Positions 36,135 to 44,428 of a stretch of 61,426 nucleotides of DNA are shown in pieces. The stretch's first letter is position 1, and the number at the start of each line of letters is the position of its first letter. Source of the stretch: Halanaerobium congolense (GTDB taxonomy: Bacteria > Bacillota > Halanaerobiia > Halanaerobiales > Halanaerobiaceae). The notes beneath the pieces were generated by a model, which was not told where the DNA came from, made no database searches, and saw nothing but the letters and a program-made list of their open reading frames with translations. The position numbers and the translations under genes were made by a program. The DNA lies in contig NZ_SOEF01000019.1 of NCBI RefSeq assembly GCF_004366375.1, positions 1-61,426 of the forward strand. Direction: 5' to 3'.

Positions 36135-36630
36135 TAAATCTGAATCCCATATTTTGATTTTAATATTTCATAATTCGCATCTAAATCTCGCGAATAAAAT
36201 TCAATATTTAATTTTTCTAAGACTTCTAAAATATTTTTTATCTGCTCTTTAGATAATCTATTTTTCCAGGTAGTTAATGGATCACTATTTTCTTTTTTTA
36301 CATTTGAATCAGAAACAGTTGTCTGGCTTAGTATATTAATCTTATTATATACTGTTATCTATCAAATTAATTCATTAACTGACTCTTTAACTAGACTTTA
36401 GTAAGTAACAAGCAAAGTATTAATACATTTTTCCCATTCTTTCAGAGGAATTAAATAATCATAACACCAGGTTATAGCTATCGGAATTGTTTCTAAAAGT
36501 TCAAGTAGCCAGGTTGTACCCCCCTAGGGCTTCCAGTTATTACTAAATTTTGAGGGTTGTCTATTATTGATCCCAGGTTCCAAATTTTATTTAAGCCAGT
36601 TTTCAATATAATCTTAATTATTTTGTTCAT
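36135..36630 (-). pseudogene. Sulfotransferase pseudogene
   Basis: From the ATG at 36630 the frame reads a sulfotransferase start with NLVITGSPRG. A one-base change in a G-run (near 36522-36528) then breaks it; shifting frame restores GTTWLLELLETIPIAI, so the original PAPS-binding loop was close to SPRGGTTWL. Further on the frame meets stops, and a C-terminal piece (WKNRLSKEQIKNILEVLEKL, ending IQI) remains near 36135-36290. The middle is missing. A full sulfotransferase persists at 48898-49764. Confidence 0.75.
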
Positions 36631-37571
36631 ATATTAAATTTCTCCTTTAAATTATGTAAATTAATATCAATTTCAAAAATTGATAAAATAAAAATAACCA
36701 ACCCTTTATAGTTAACAATATTATTTTTTATCATTTTTTTGGAAAATATTTTTGCTTTATTGTAACTATTGTTTTTATAATATAATTTCGCCATTTCAAA
36801 ATAATAATTATCATAAAGTTTCTTTTTTTCTTTTGGAAATTCATTCAATTCATTTTCCCACTTACTTAAAAATATTTTCCAACCTTTTTCCTTACTATTA
36901 ATATTTCGACTAATTTTATTGTCATGTGAACTAAACTTAACTAAAAATTCATCCACATAATCAATATCATAATTTTTACTTATTCTCAAAAACATATCAT
37001 GGTCTTGGCGACTTAATAATTCAATATCAAATAATCCTACTTTTTGAAAACAGATTTTTTTTACTAAAGCAGTTGGAGTACCTATATAATTCATTTCCAA
37101 CATATCTGTATATATACTTCCATTAACTAATTTAATTTTCTTTTTATGATAAACTTCCCCCGTATTATTTTTAAAACTATACATTCGACAATATACTAAT
37201 CCCAAATTATTATTATTTTTAAACACTTCTATTTGCTTTTTTAATTTTGTGTTAACCCAAATATCATCATCATCTAAAAATGCTATATACTCACCTTCAG
37301 AAGTTTTTATCCCAGTATTCCTAGCAGCAGAACCACCTTTGTTCTCTGTATGTTTCAAATAAACCAAATTATCATTATCGGCATACTTATCCATAAACTC
37401 TTCAGTTTCTTTCCTATACTCACTATCTTCATCATTATCATCAACTACAACAATCTCTATATTATCATAAGTTTGATTTAAAACACTATCAATAGCTCTA
37501 CCCAACATATCAGGCCGCTTATAAGTAGGAATAACTACACTAACTAAAGGATTCTCTTGTTCATTACTCAT
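36627..37571 (-). CDS. GT2-family glycosyltransferase
   Basis: A GT-A glycosyltransferase of 314 residues. The N-terminal VSVVIPTYKRPDMLGRAIDS, the VVDDNDED stretch and the metal-binding AFLDDDDIW are the family's nucleotide-sugar site. RQDHDMFLRIS is the usual acceptor/base segment. The ATG at 37571 has AGGTG 8 bases upstream; an in-frame TTG lies further up inside the dehydrogenase gene. It would add a sugar to the repeat unit. Confidence 0.9.
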   Translation of the reverse strand: MSNEQENPLVSVVIPTYKRPDMLGRAIDSVLNQTYDNIEIVVVDDNDEDSEYRKETEEFMDKYADNDNLVYLKHTENKGGSAARNTGIKTSEGEYIAFLDDDDIWVNTKLKKQIEVFKNNNNLGLVYCRMYSFKNNTGEVYHKKKIKLVNGSIYTDMLEMNYIGTPTALVKKICFQKVGLFDIELLSRQDHDMFLRISKNYDIDYVDEFLVKFSSHDNKISRNINSKEKGWKIFLSKWENELNEFPKEKKKLYDNYYFEMAKLYYKNNSYNKAKIFSKKMIKNNIVNYKGLVIFILSIFEIDINLHNLKEKFNI

Positions 37572-37582
37572 TAATAAAGCAC

Positions 37583-38884
37583 CTACATTCTCCAATAATT
37601 ATATATTTTCTCAGCTTCAACTTTATCAAAAATAGACTTAACATCAATAAATACAGGTTTATCAATATCATCCTTATAAAACTTTTTAAATTCTTCTAGT
37701 TCCATTTCATTATACTGATCATGATTTACTGCAACAACTACAGCATCTGCATCACTAATATTATTAATATCCTGCAGTTCTATTCCATGTTCTCTCACTG
37801 CCTCTTCTGGATCAGCAATCGGGTCTGTCACCTTAACATTAACATGATACTCTTCCAATCTATTAATTAAATCTGCAACCTTACTATTTCTAAGATCAGG
37901 TACATTTTCCTTAAAAGTTAAACCCATTACAAGAACTTTAGATCCATTCACCTTAACATTGGACTCAATCATTTTCTTCACAATTTTTTCAGCAACAAAA
38001 TTAGACATCTGATCATTAATCCTGCGCCCATTTAAAATCAACTGTGATATGTAGCCAAGTTCCTCAGAGCGATATGTTAAATAATAAGGATCAACTCCAA
38101 TACAGTGTCCACCTACAAGACCAGGATAAAAATTGAGGAAATTCCATTTGGTCCCTGCAGCTTCTAAAACTGATTGAGTATCGATATCCATCTTATCAAA
38201 AATCATAGATAACTCATTCATAAAAGCAATATTAACATCACGCTGGGAATTTTCAATTATTTTTGAAGCTTCTGCTACCTTAATAGAAGGAGCTCTATGT
38301 ACTCCAGCTTTAATGATGCTCTCATAAATTTTAGCAATAACTTCTAAACTCTCTTCATCCATACCAGAAACAACCTTAACAATAGTTTCAACAGTATTAA
38401 CTTTATCACCAGGATTAACTCTCTCAGGTGAATAACCCACTTTAAAGTCTTTACCACAAATTAAACCTGATTCTTCTTCAAGTATTGGTACACAAACTTC
38501 TTCTGTAACTCCCGGATAGACTGTTGACTCATAAACGACAATTGATCCTTTTTTTAAGTTTCTCCCCACTGTTCTACTTGCACCTGTTACAGGGTCTAAA
38601 TCTGGAACATTGTTTTTACCAACAGGAGTCGGAACAGCAACTATATGGAAATCTGCCTCTTTTAAATCCTTCTCATCAGCAGTATATTTTATATTTGAAA
38701 TTTTAGCTAATCGATCTCTGCCAATTTCATTTGTTGGATCTTCCCCATTTTTGTATTTACTTATTTTGTCTTGATTGATATCAAATCCGATTATATCTAT
38801 TCCATTTTCAGCAAATGCCACAGCTAATGGTAGACCAACATATCCCATTCCTGTGATTGCTATTTTGATGTTGTTAATATTCAC
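37583..38884 (-). CDS. UDP-N-acetylhexosamine 6-dehydrogenase (TviB/WbpO type)
   Basis: A 433-residue nucleotide-sugar dehydrogenase. NAD-binding IAITGMGYVGLPLAVAFAE, central GYSPERVNPGD, the catalytic Cys in PGLVGGHCIGVDPYYLTYR and the C-terminal VMGLTFKENVPDLRNSK are all present. The pattern is closer to TviB/WbpO than to UDP-glucose dehydrogenases. It would make a UDP-HexNAc uronic acid, a likely substrate for epimerase and amidation. The start is GTG with GGAGG at ideal spacing. The defence-like island begins directly upstream. Confidence 0.9.
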   Translation of the reverse strand: MNINNIKIAITGMGYVGLPLAVAFAENGIDIIGFDINQDKISKYKNGEDPTNEIGRDRLAKISNIKYTADEKDLKEADFHIVAVPTPVGKNNVPDLDPVTGASRTVGRNLKKGSIVVYESTVYPGVTEEVCVPILEEESGLICGKDFKVGYSPERVNPGDKVNTVETIVKVVSGMDEESLEVIAKIYESIIKAGVHRAPSIKVAEASKIIENSQRDVNIAFMNELSMIFDKMDIDTQSVLEAAGTKWNFLNFYPGLVGGHCIGVDPYYLTYRSEELGYISQLILNGRRINDQMSNFVAEKIVKKMIESNVKVNGSKVLVMGLTFKENVPDLRNSKVADLINRLEEYHVNVKVTDPIADPEEAVREHGIELQDINNISDADAVVVAVNHDQYNEMELEEFKKFYKDDIDKPVFIDVKSIFDKVEAEKIYNYWRM

Positions 38885-38934
38885 ATAAAAACCTCCAATT
38901 TGTATGTTGATATAATTTTAAATATCTATAAGAT

Positions 38935-40635
38935 TTAAACTACATCAACTCTAAACCCAACTTCCTCCAACTTCTCTTCTTCTCTATTATCCAACCCAGG
39001 CAAATTAACAAAGAGATTCTTCTTCGTTCTACTCAAAGCGACATAATAACGTCGATGTGACTCTGTATTTTCTAAATCAGTATCACAAATAAAAGTCATA
39101 AAACATTCTTTTTCTTCTGATGGGATAATTAACAGTAAATTATCAAATTCGGCACCCTTTGCTTTATGGATTGTTCTATAAAAGCTGTTATCATTTTCAA
39201 GATTTATAGTCAGTGCAACTTCATTATATTTCAAATTACTATATAAATCATGTGGCCCACCACTATTTCCAATTCGCCTGCTGATATCACTGGTATCAAA
39301 ATAATTATAAAGATAATCATTATGAAACTTTTTAAGAGTTAAATTTTTATATTCATCATAACAATTAATTAATCTCTGTAAATTTCTAAATCCATCTTTT
39401 TCAGTAAAATTACTGCTTTTGCGATAGGCTCTAAGCATATATCTTAAACCATCTTTAAAATTTTTATCTGCCGCAGATTCCACAGCTTTAATTATATTGA
39501 AAAGTAATTCCCGCCTTTTAGAATTGCTATCCTCTGTTAATAAATCCCTTAAGCTCATAACTTCTGGATATTCTTCCAGCTTAAATCGCATCATATTAGT
39601 GGCTTTATTTGTATAACTTAAAGTATAAAAATCTTCTTCCAGCAGGTTATCAACATACTCATAAGCAGAATTAAAATTCCCTGTTAGAATTTTAGGAACT
39701 TCTCCACTTAAATTATTAGGACTGCTCTGCTGAAAATTACCATTAGATCTCAAATTATTTAAAACACCAATAATCTCTTCGGTACTCCTGCGGTTATCTT
39801 CAATCTTATATAAAAGCATATCATTTAATTCAAAATTTATAAAACTTTCTACACTGGATCCTAAAAATTCATATATTGATTGAGCAGTATCTCCAATTAC
39901 ACCAACAATAGTCTCTTTTTTTGCCAGTTTTTTTATAATTTCTGTCTGAACAGGAGTAGTATCCTGAAATTCATCAACAAAAATATATGGAAACTTCGCT
40001 CTTAATATTTCTCTAACTTCATCATATTTTTTAATAATTTTATGGCTTAAAAATAATACATCATTATGACTGAGGAAACCCTGCTGCCAGCACAATTTTT
40101 TATACTCAATTATTGAATCAAATTTGACCGCAGATTCATAAGGAAGTTTTAATTTCCACTTTAACTCTTCATCCTCAAAATAAGTAACTGTTTTCTGCAT
40201 ATCTTTCTGCAGCTGTGCATAATCTCCTACATACTGATTTGTTTGTCTTAACCATTCCTTTAAAATGCTAATTCGAGCAATAAAATCCTGATGACCATCA
40301 ATTTCAGCAATATTTAAATTGTATTTATCTTCCAGAAGCCAGCTATAAGGCTTAATAACATTCTTATATAAAAAACTGTGTATGGTACTAATTTCAACAT
40401 AATCCAAAGAATTTTCAAGTCTATCAGCTAAGGTTTCAACTCCAATATTAGTATAAGTAATACAGGCAATTTTTCTGGCTTTTTTCAATCGTTTAGAATT
40501 TTTTATCACATTTTGAATATGATTAACCAAAAATCTGGTTTTACCTGCTCCAGGACCAGCACAGAGTTTAAAATGGTTTTCTGTTCCAATTAATTGATCA
40601 CTGTCTTCTAATTCTATGGCTCTGGATAAATCCAT
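38935..40635 (-). CDS. UvrD/Rep-like helicase, GajB-like
   Basis: A 566-residue superfamily 1A helicase. Walker A is AGPGAGKT (residues 26-33), followed by CITYTNIGVETLADRL, the DEFQDTTPVQTEI motif II, a QSIYEFLGS motif III, TIHKAKGAEFDNLL (motif V) and YYVALSRTKKNLFV (motif VI). It overlaps the end of the OLD-nuclease gene by 22 bases, the arrangement of the Gabija defence pair (GajA-GajB). GajB proteins sense phage nucleotide depletion or DNA ends and switch on GajA. A class 2 OLD/UvrD pair outside strict Gabija is the alternative. Confidence 0.8.
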   Translation of the reverse strand: MDLSRAIELEDSDQLIGTENHFKLCAGPGAGKTRFLVNHIQNVIKNSKRLKKARKIACITYTNIGVETLADRLENSLDYVEISTIHSFLYKNVIKPYSWLLEDKYNLNIAEIDGHQDFIARISILKEWLRQTNQYVGDYAQLQKDMQKTVTYFEDEELKWKLKLPYESAVKFDSIIEYKKLCWQQGFLSHNDVLFLSHKIIKKYDEVREILRAKFPYIFVDEFQDTTPVQTEIIKKLAKKETIVGVIGDTAQSIYEFLGSSVESFINFELNDMLLYKIEDNRRSTEEIIGVLNNLRSNGNFQQSSPNNLSGEVPKILTGNFNSAYEYVDNLLEEDFYTLSYTNKATNMMRFKLEEYPEVMSLRDLLTEDSNSKRRELLFNIIKAVESAADKNFKDGLRYMLRAYRKSSNFTEKDGFRNLQRLINCYDEYKNLTLKKFHNDYLYNYFDTSDISRRIGNSGGPHDLYSNLKYNEVALTINLENDNSFYRTIHKAKGAEFDNLLLIIPSEEKECFMTFICDTDLENTESHRRYYVALSRTKKNLFVNLPGLDNREEEKLEEVGFRVDVV

Positions 40636-42662
40636 TTTATCGCCTCTTTTATATAATCAGGAATCTTAATTTCTAAATCATCACTTATTAATTTAAATGC
40701 TAATTCCTGGGCCACAACTGCCTTACTGGTAGAATCTAAAAATCTGCCAGCTATTATATGTTTTCTGAGTTCATCAGCTTCTAAATTAGAATTCACCAGA
40801 TCCTTCTTAAGTTTCTTTTTGAATTTATTTTTATTCATCACTTCCAGTATATCATCAATTGAAGAATCTGATTCAGCTAATTCCATAATTTTTTCAATTT
40901 CATCTTGATTGCTCATGGATTCAGTTATTAGATCTTTATTACAAGGATTACTTAAAAGTAAATCATACTCAAAAGTAGAACTTTTACCTTTCTCCTGAGT
41001 ATAAATCCGGATATTACCATCAGATTCAGAATATTTATCAACTGTAGCATTCGAACATTCCTTATATTCAAATTGATCGTCATTATTAACTGCAAAAGGA
41101 TTACAGCTTTTCCATTTAGCATTTTCTTCATTTTTTCTTCTCACTGGATCAAGGTCTGTTATACAGGCTACTTTTTTATTTAAAGCAGCATCATTTTTCT
41201 CGAGATCAAAAAGTTTTAAGAAATGTTTAAAATGCCTGCCGCCTAAATTTACTATGGAAATATGTTTATCAATTAAATCTTTATCCATCTGCTTTGCAAA
41301 TTCTGGAACTAACAACGACTCTGAAATACCTTCAACAAAGATTAATGCTTCTGCAAAAAACATATCTGATTTTGTTACATCCAAAAATCTCTCGATATAT
41401 TTTTTAGAATCCTGGTCATCTTCTTTTTGACTAAAAACTCTACCTGGATAAGAAATTTTGACGCTTATGTCATTTTTGTTTAAAACAATTAAATCATCTA
41501 AATCGACAGCTGCGGTTATATTAGGAGAATGAGAGCTAATAAAAATTTGTCTTACCTCATCTTCCTGATTGTCATTTAAAAATTTCAAAAACAAATACTG
41601 CATATTAGGATGAAGATGTGCTTCTGGCTCCTCAATTGCCAGTATTGAATATATTTTAGCATTACTCCCCAGATAATCTCCAGAGGCATCTTTCTGCATT
41701 TTTGCTAGCAGCAGAGAAATATAAATCAAATTATTATAGCCAAGACCATTTTGATCTGCAGGGATCTGAATACCTGTTTTATCTTCTATCATTAATTTTA
41801 AAGCAGAATACATTTCTGTATCTAAAAGTTCTCCTGCAAACTCTGGTTTAGAACCATCAAAAGAAGCACCAGTTTTGTCAGCATATTTCAAAATTTCCTC
41901 TTTACCTGCTTCCATTCGCTGATGAAGCTGTTTTAATAACGGCTTAGTATCTTGATTAAATTTATTTTTGTTTTTCCTAATTTCTTCTTTCTTTTCTCTA
42001 TCAGATAAGTCATTATCAGTTTTAATGTCATAATCCATAAAGAAGTCAATTACTTCTTTTAGTAGAGTTTTGCTGCCGCTATATAAATCTCTTTCCACAT
42101 CACGAATAGGTGATAAAAACTGAAAATCAAATTTTTTTAAATCTGAACTATCCAGTCTGTTTTTATGATCAGGATTTCCGACATATCTATTATATTTGTA
42201 TTTGCGCAAAAATTTTGATTCAATCAACTGCCAGTAATCATTTGGATTACTGCTGGAAAGATTATTTATTTCTTCCAGGTAATTTTCCAATTCTTTTTCT
42301 GGTAGATAATAGTGGTATGTTATTTTTGCTTTATAAGGGCTTTCTAAATCAATTAACCAGTCAGAAACTGTAACAAGATCATCTGAATAGTTTTCTTCAG
42401 CTTCAGATTCTTCTAAAATAGCAGTAATCTTTATTTCTGGTGGCTTTTCTTTTAATTCAGCAATTGTTATATTTTTAGAAAAGTCATTAATTGACATGGA
42501 TTTGCTAGAGCTGTGGTCAAATAAGATTGACAGAGCATTAATTAAGGTTGTTTTACCAGAATTATTTTGTCCAATTAAAACATTAATTCCTTCATTAAAT
42601 TCTATCTTGATTTTTTCTTTAAAAACTCTGTAATTTTCAAGATTAAGCTCTGAAATATACAT
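40614..42662 (-). CDS. OLD-family ATPase/TOPRIM nuclease, GajA-like
   Basis: A 682-residue protein. The ABC-type ATPase half has Walker A GQNNSGKTTL (31-40), Walker B in AIEEPEAHLHP (342-352) and the H-loop SSHSPN (376-381). The C-terminal TOPRIM nuclease half has FVEGISESLLVP (Glu444) and DLDPVRR (Asp503, Asp505). This is the GajA/OLD domain order; it is about 100 residues longer than B. cereus GajA. GGTGG precedes the ATG. GajA nicks or cuts invading DNA when NTPs fall. Confidence 0.85.
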   Translation of the reverse strand: MYISELNLENYRVFKEKIKIEFNEGINVLIGQNNSGKTTLINALSILFDHSSSKSMSINDFSKNITIAELKEKPPEIKITAILEESEAEENYSDDLVTVSDWLIDLESPYKAKITYHYYLPEKELENYLEEINNLSSSNPNDYWQLIESKFLRKYKYNRYVGNPDHKNRLDSSDLKKFDFQFLSPIRDVERDLYSGSKTLLKEVIDFFMDYDIKTDNDLSDREKKEEIRKNKNKFNQDTKPLLKQLHQRMEAGKEEILKYADKTGASFDGSKPEFAGELLDTEMYSALKLMIEDKTGIQIPADQNGLGYNNLIYISLLLAKMQKDASGDYLGSNAKIYSILAIEEPEAHLHPNMQYLFLKFLNDNQEDEVRQIFISSHSPNITAAVDLDDLIVLNKNDISVKISYPGRVFSQKEDDQDSKKYIERFLDVTKSDMFFAEALIFVEGISESLLVPEFAKQMDKDLIDKHISIVNLGGRHFKHFLKLFDLEKNDAALNKKVACITDLDPVRRKNEENAKWKSCNPFAVNNDDQFEYKECSNATVDKYSESDGNIRIYTQEKGKSSTFEYDLLLSNPCNKDLITESMSNQDEIEKIMELAESDSSIDDILEVMNKNKFKKKLKKDLVNSNLEADELRKHIIAGRFLDSTSKAVVAQELAFKLISDDLEIKIPDYIKEAIKWIYPEP

Positions 42663-42735
42663 TTATATACCACCATTCTTAAAAAGCCAAAATATTAAAT
42701 CTCAACAATTATTATGTTTAATTTAGAAATCATAT

Positions 42736-43068
42736 TTATGCTAATTTATCATCATAATACTCATCCCAAACCTCAGCAGCATCTTTAATTGTTCCTTGAG
42801 CTATTATCTTCTCACCAGCTTCAACCTTTAAACAGCTGGCAAGTAATTCGTCATTAGAATCCATTGAAATCAAAGAATAACTGTCAACTAAAAATTTAAT
42901 TTCATCATTAAACAAGCTTTTATTGTCAGCTAAAAGAACATCATAAATAAAGCCATCGACTAACTTTCCATCTTTCCAAATTCCTTCTTTAGCTTTTACA
43001 CCATCAGGTTGATATTCTATACCCTCTCCATTTCTTTGATGATCTTTAAAACCACCAGCAAAAATCAA
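42736..43068 (-). CDS. MORN-repeat-like protein, possible displaced 3' half of the upstream gene
   Basis: A 110-residue frame whose first 45 residues hold MORN-like repeats (GGFKDHQRNGEGIEYQPDG, then EGIWKDGKLVDG). The start at 43068 is a TTG with a weak AAGG. The open frame actually extends upstream to about 43170 with convincing protein-like sequence (NSEGKKLCGAKFDANVVIEG) but no ATG. There it meets the end of the TM gene at 43164-43463, in another frame. A single-base change would fuse the two into a TM-MORN protein. Confidence 0.5.
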   Translation of the reverse strand: MIFAGGFKDHQRNGEGIEYQPDGVKAKEGIWKDGKLVDGFIYDVLLADNKSLFNDEIKFLVDSYSLISMDSNDELLASCLKVEAGEKIIAQGTIKDAAEVWDEYYDDKLA

Positions 43069-43163
43069 ATTACCTTCCCTATCAAAAATTTCAGCACTGC
43101 CTTCAATTACAACATTAGCATCAAATTTAGCCCCACATAATTTTTTGCCTTCACTATTATAAA

Positions 43164-43463
43164 CTATAATATGATCATCTCTTTATTCTGCTCTAACTCC
43201 TGGTCTTTTTCTTTCCTTTTCTGCTGAACTTCCAGCTTATAAAGATAATAGGCAATAATTACTGAAACCATTATACTTACAATAGAAAGATATAAGCTGA
43301 GATAATCGCGTAATTGAATTTCTGCAAAGAATTCTCTTCCCAAACCAAAAGAAAAGTATGAAAATATTTCAGGAAGATAATTGATCACAGAAAAAAGAAG
43401 CGGAATTACTACAATAGGTAATATCATTATTAAAATTGCTGTTAAAATAATTTTTAGAAACAA
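43164..43463 (-). CDS. Small two-TM membrane protein
   Basis: A 99-residue protein with two hydrophobic helices (IILTAILIMILPIVVIPLLF and LYLSIVSIMVSVIIAYYLYK) and a charged C-terminal helix (QQKRKEKDQELEQNKEM) that stops at the frame boundary described for the MORN-like ORF. No family recognised. It lies just after the HEPN gene in the defence-like island. It may be the membrane anchor of a frameshifted TM-MORN gene. Confidence 0.5.
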   Translation of the reverse strand: MFLKIILTAILIMILPIVVIPLLFSVINYLPEIFSYFSFGLGREFFAEIQLRDYLSLYLSIVSIMVSVIIAYYLYKLEVQQKRKEKDQELEQNKEMIIL

Positions 43464-43473
43464 AATATCACCC

Positions 43474-43938
43474 TTAAATTTCTTTCATCCCGGCTGCTAG
43501 TCTCTCCAAATTATCCAATGCCTCTTTGGTCCCAATAACTGCATCTTCTAAATCGCGTTCTAGTTCGCGACCAGATGTTCTAGGGTATTTAGAGGAATAA
43601 TCAGCATCATTTCTATAATCTCTTAATTCGCTAAGTGTTTCGCCGATGTCCTTTTTTATAGAATTAAGCCGTTTTCTATATTCCAGATCAAAGTGATTAG
43701 TATGTTTTAACTCATTAATTAAACGGCTGTGAGAATTTCCGCTATCTTTTAATTGAGACTCAGTTAAGAGTTCCGCTTCAATAGCAAAGTTTTGGCAGAA
43801 ATGATATAACCCGTAATAAGCTCTGCTAATTCCTGTCCTGATTAAATATTCATTTTCCTGACTAAAATCACCATCATTAAAAATTTCTTCTGCATAATCA
43901 ATATAATGTTTACAGTCAAAGATAAAATCAAGTGACAT
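43474..43938 (-). CDS. HEPN-domain protein
   Basis: A 154-residue all-helical HEPN-superfamily protein, a class often made of RNase toxins. The candidate RNase motif R-x6-H is in SRAYYGLYHF. Later blocks LKHTNHFDLEYRKRLNSIKK and LRDYRNDADYSSKYP are typical of the family. The ATG at 43938 has GGGAGG upstream and the start M-S-L-D-F is family-like; the longer frame up to 44028 is overlap with the partner gene. It overlaps the frameshifted partner by 11 bases, as in toxin-antitoxin pairs. Confidence 0.75.
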   Translation of the reverse strand: MSLDFIFDCKHYIDYAEEIFNDGDFSQENEYLIRTGISRAYYGLYHFCQNFAIEAELLTESQLKDSGNSHSRLINELKHTNHFDLEYRKRLNSIKKDIGETLSELRDYRNDADYSSKYPRTSGRELERDLEDAVIGTKEALDNLERLAAGMKEI

Positions 43939-44331
43939 GAAAAACAATCCTCCCATCAAGGTCATCACTGTGATCAAAATACCAATCATATTTAAACTTT
44001 TTAAATTTAGCCCTGGCTTCCGCAACAAACAACTCCGAAGTATTTATATAAACAGCCAGATAATCAAAGTCCGCAATCTCAGGATCAGATTTTTTAACCA
44101 GAGTAAGTTCCATATTGTCAGCAAAAGCTTCATTGATTTTTCAGCTGCTTTTAATAAGAAAGTTAGTAAATCACTTTTATCCGTTAGATAGTCAAAAATT
44201 TCACCAGAATTTTCTAACTGATAGCAAATCCCCAGAGATTCCAGCTGATTATTATCTATTGAAGGAGCCTGAGGAGAACTTTCATTAATTTTATTTGAAT
44301 AATTCTTCTTATCCAGACTAAAACTTTTCAT
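43928..44331 (-). pseudogene. Frameshifted partner gene of the HEPN protein
   Basis: The N-terminal frame (MKSFSLDKKNYSNK, to LLTFLLKAAEKS) with AAGGGG before its ATG loses sense at a run of A near 44140. The correct continuation is in another frame: INEAFADNMELTLVKKSDPE, then WYFDHSDDLDGRIVFHVT, ending at 43928. Five A where six would keep the frame explains the break. The C-terminal part resembles small proteins seen next to HEPN genes, a likely antitoxin. Real mutation or sequencing error cannot be told apart here. Confidence 0.65.
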
Positions 44332-44428
44332 AACAGCTTACCCCTTTTTCCTATGCTAATTTCAATTGGACTGTCTTATCTGCTTCTAACTATTTATATA
44401 TAATTCAATGTTAATAGTAAATCACCTG

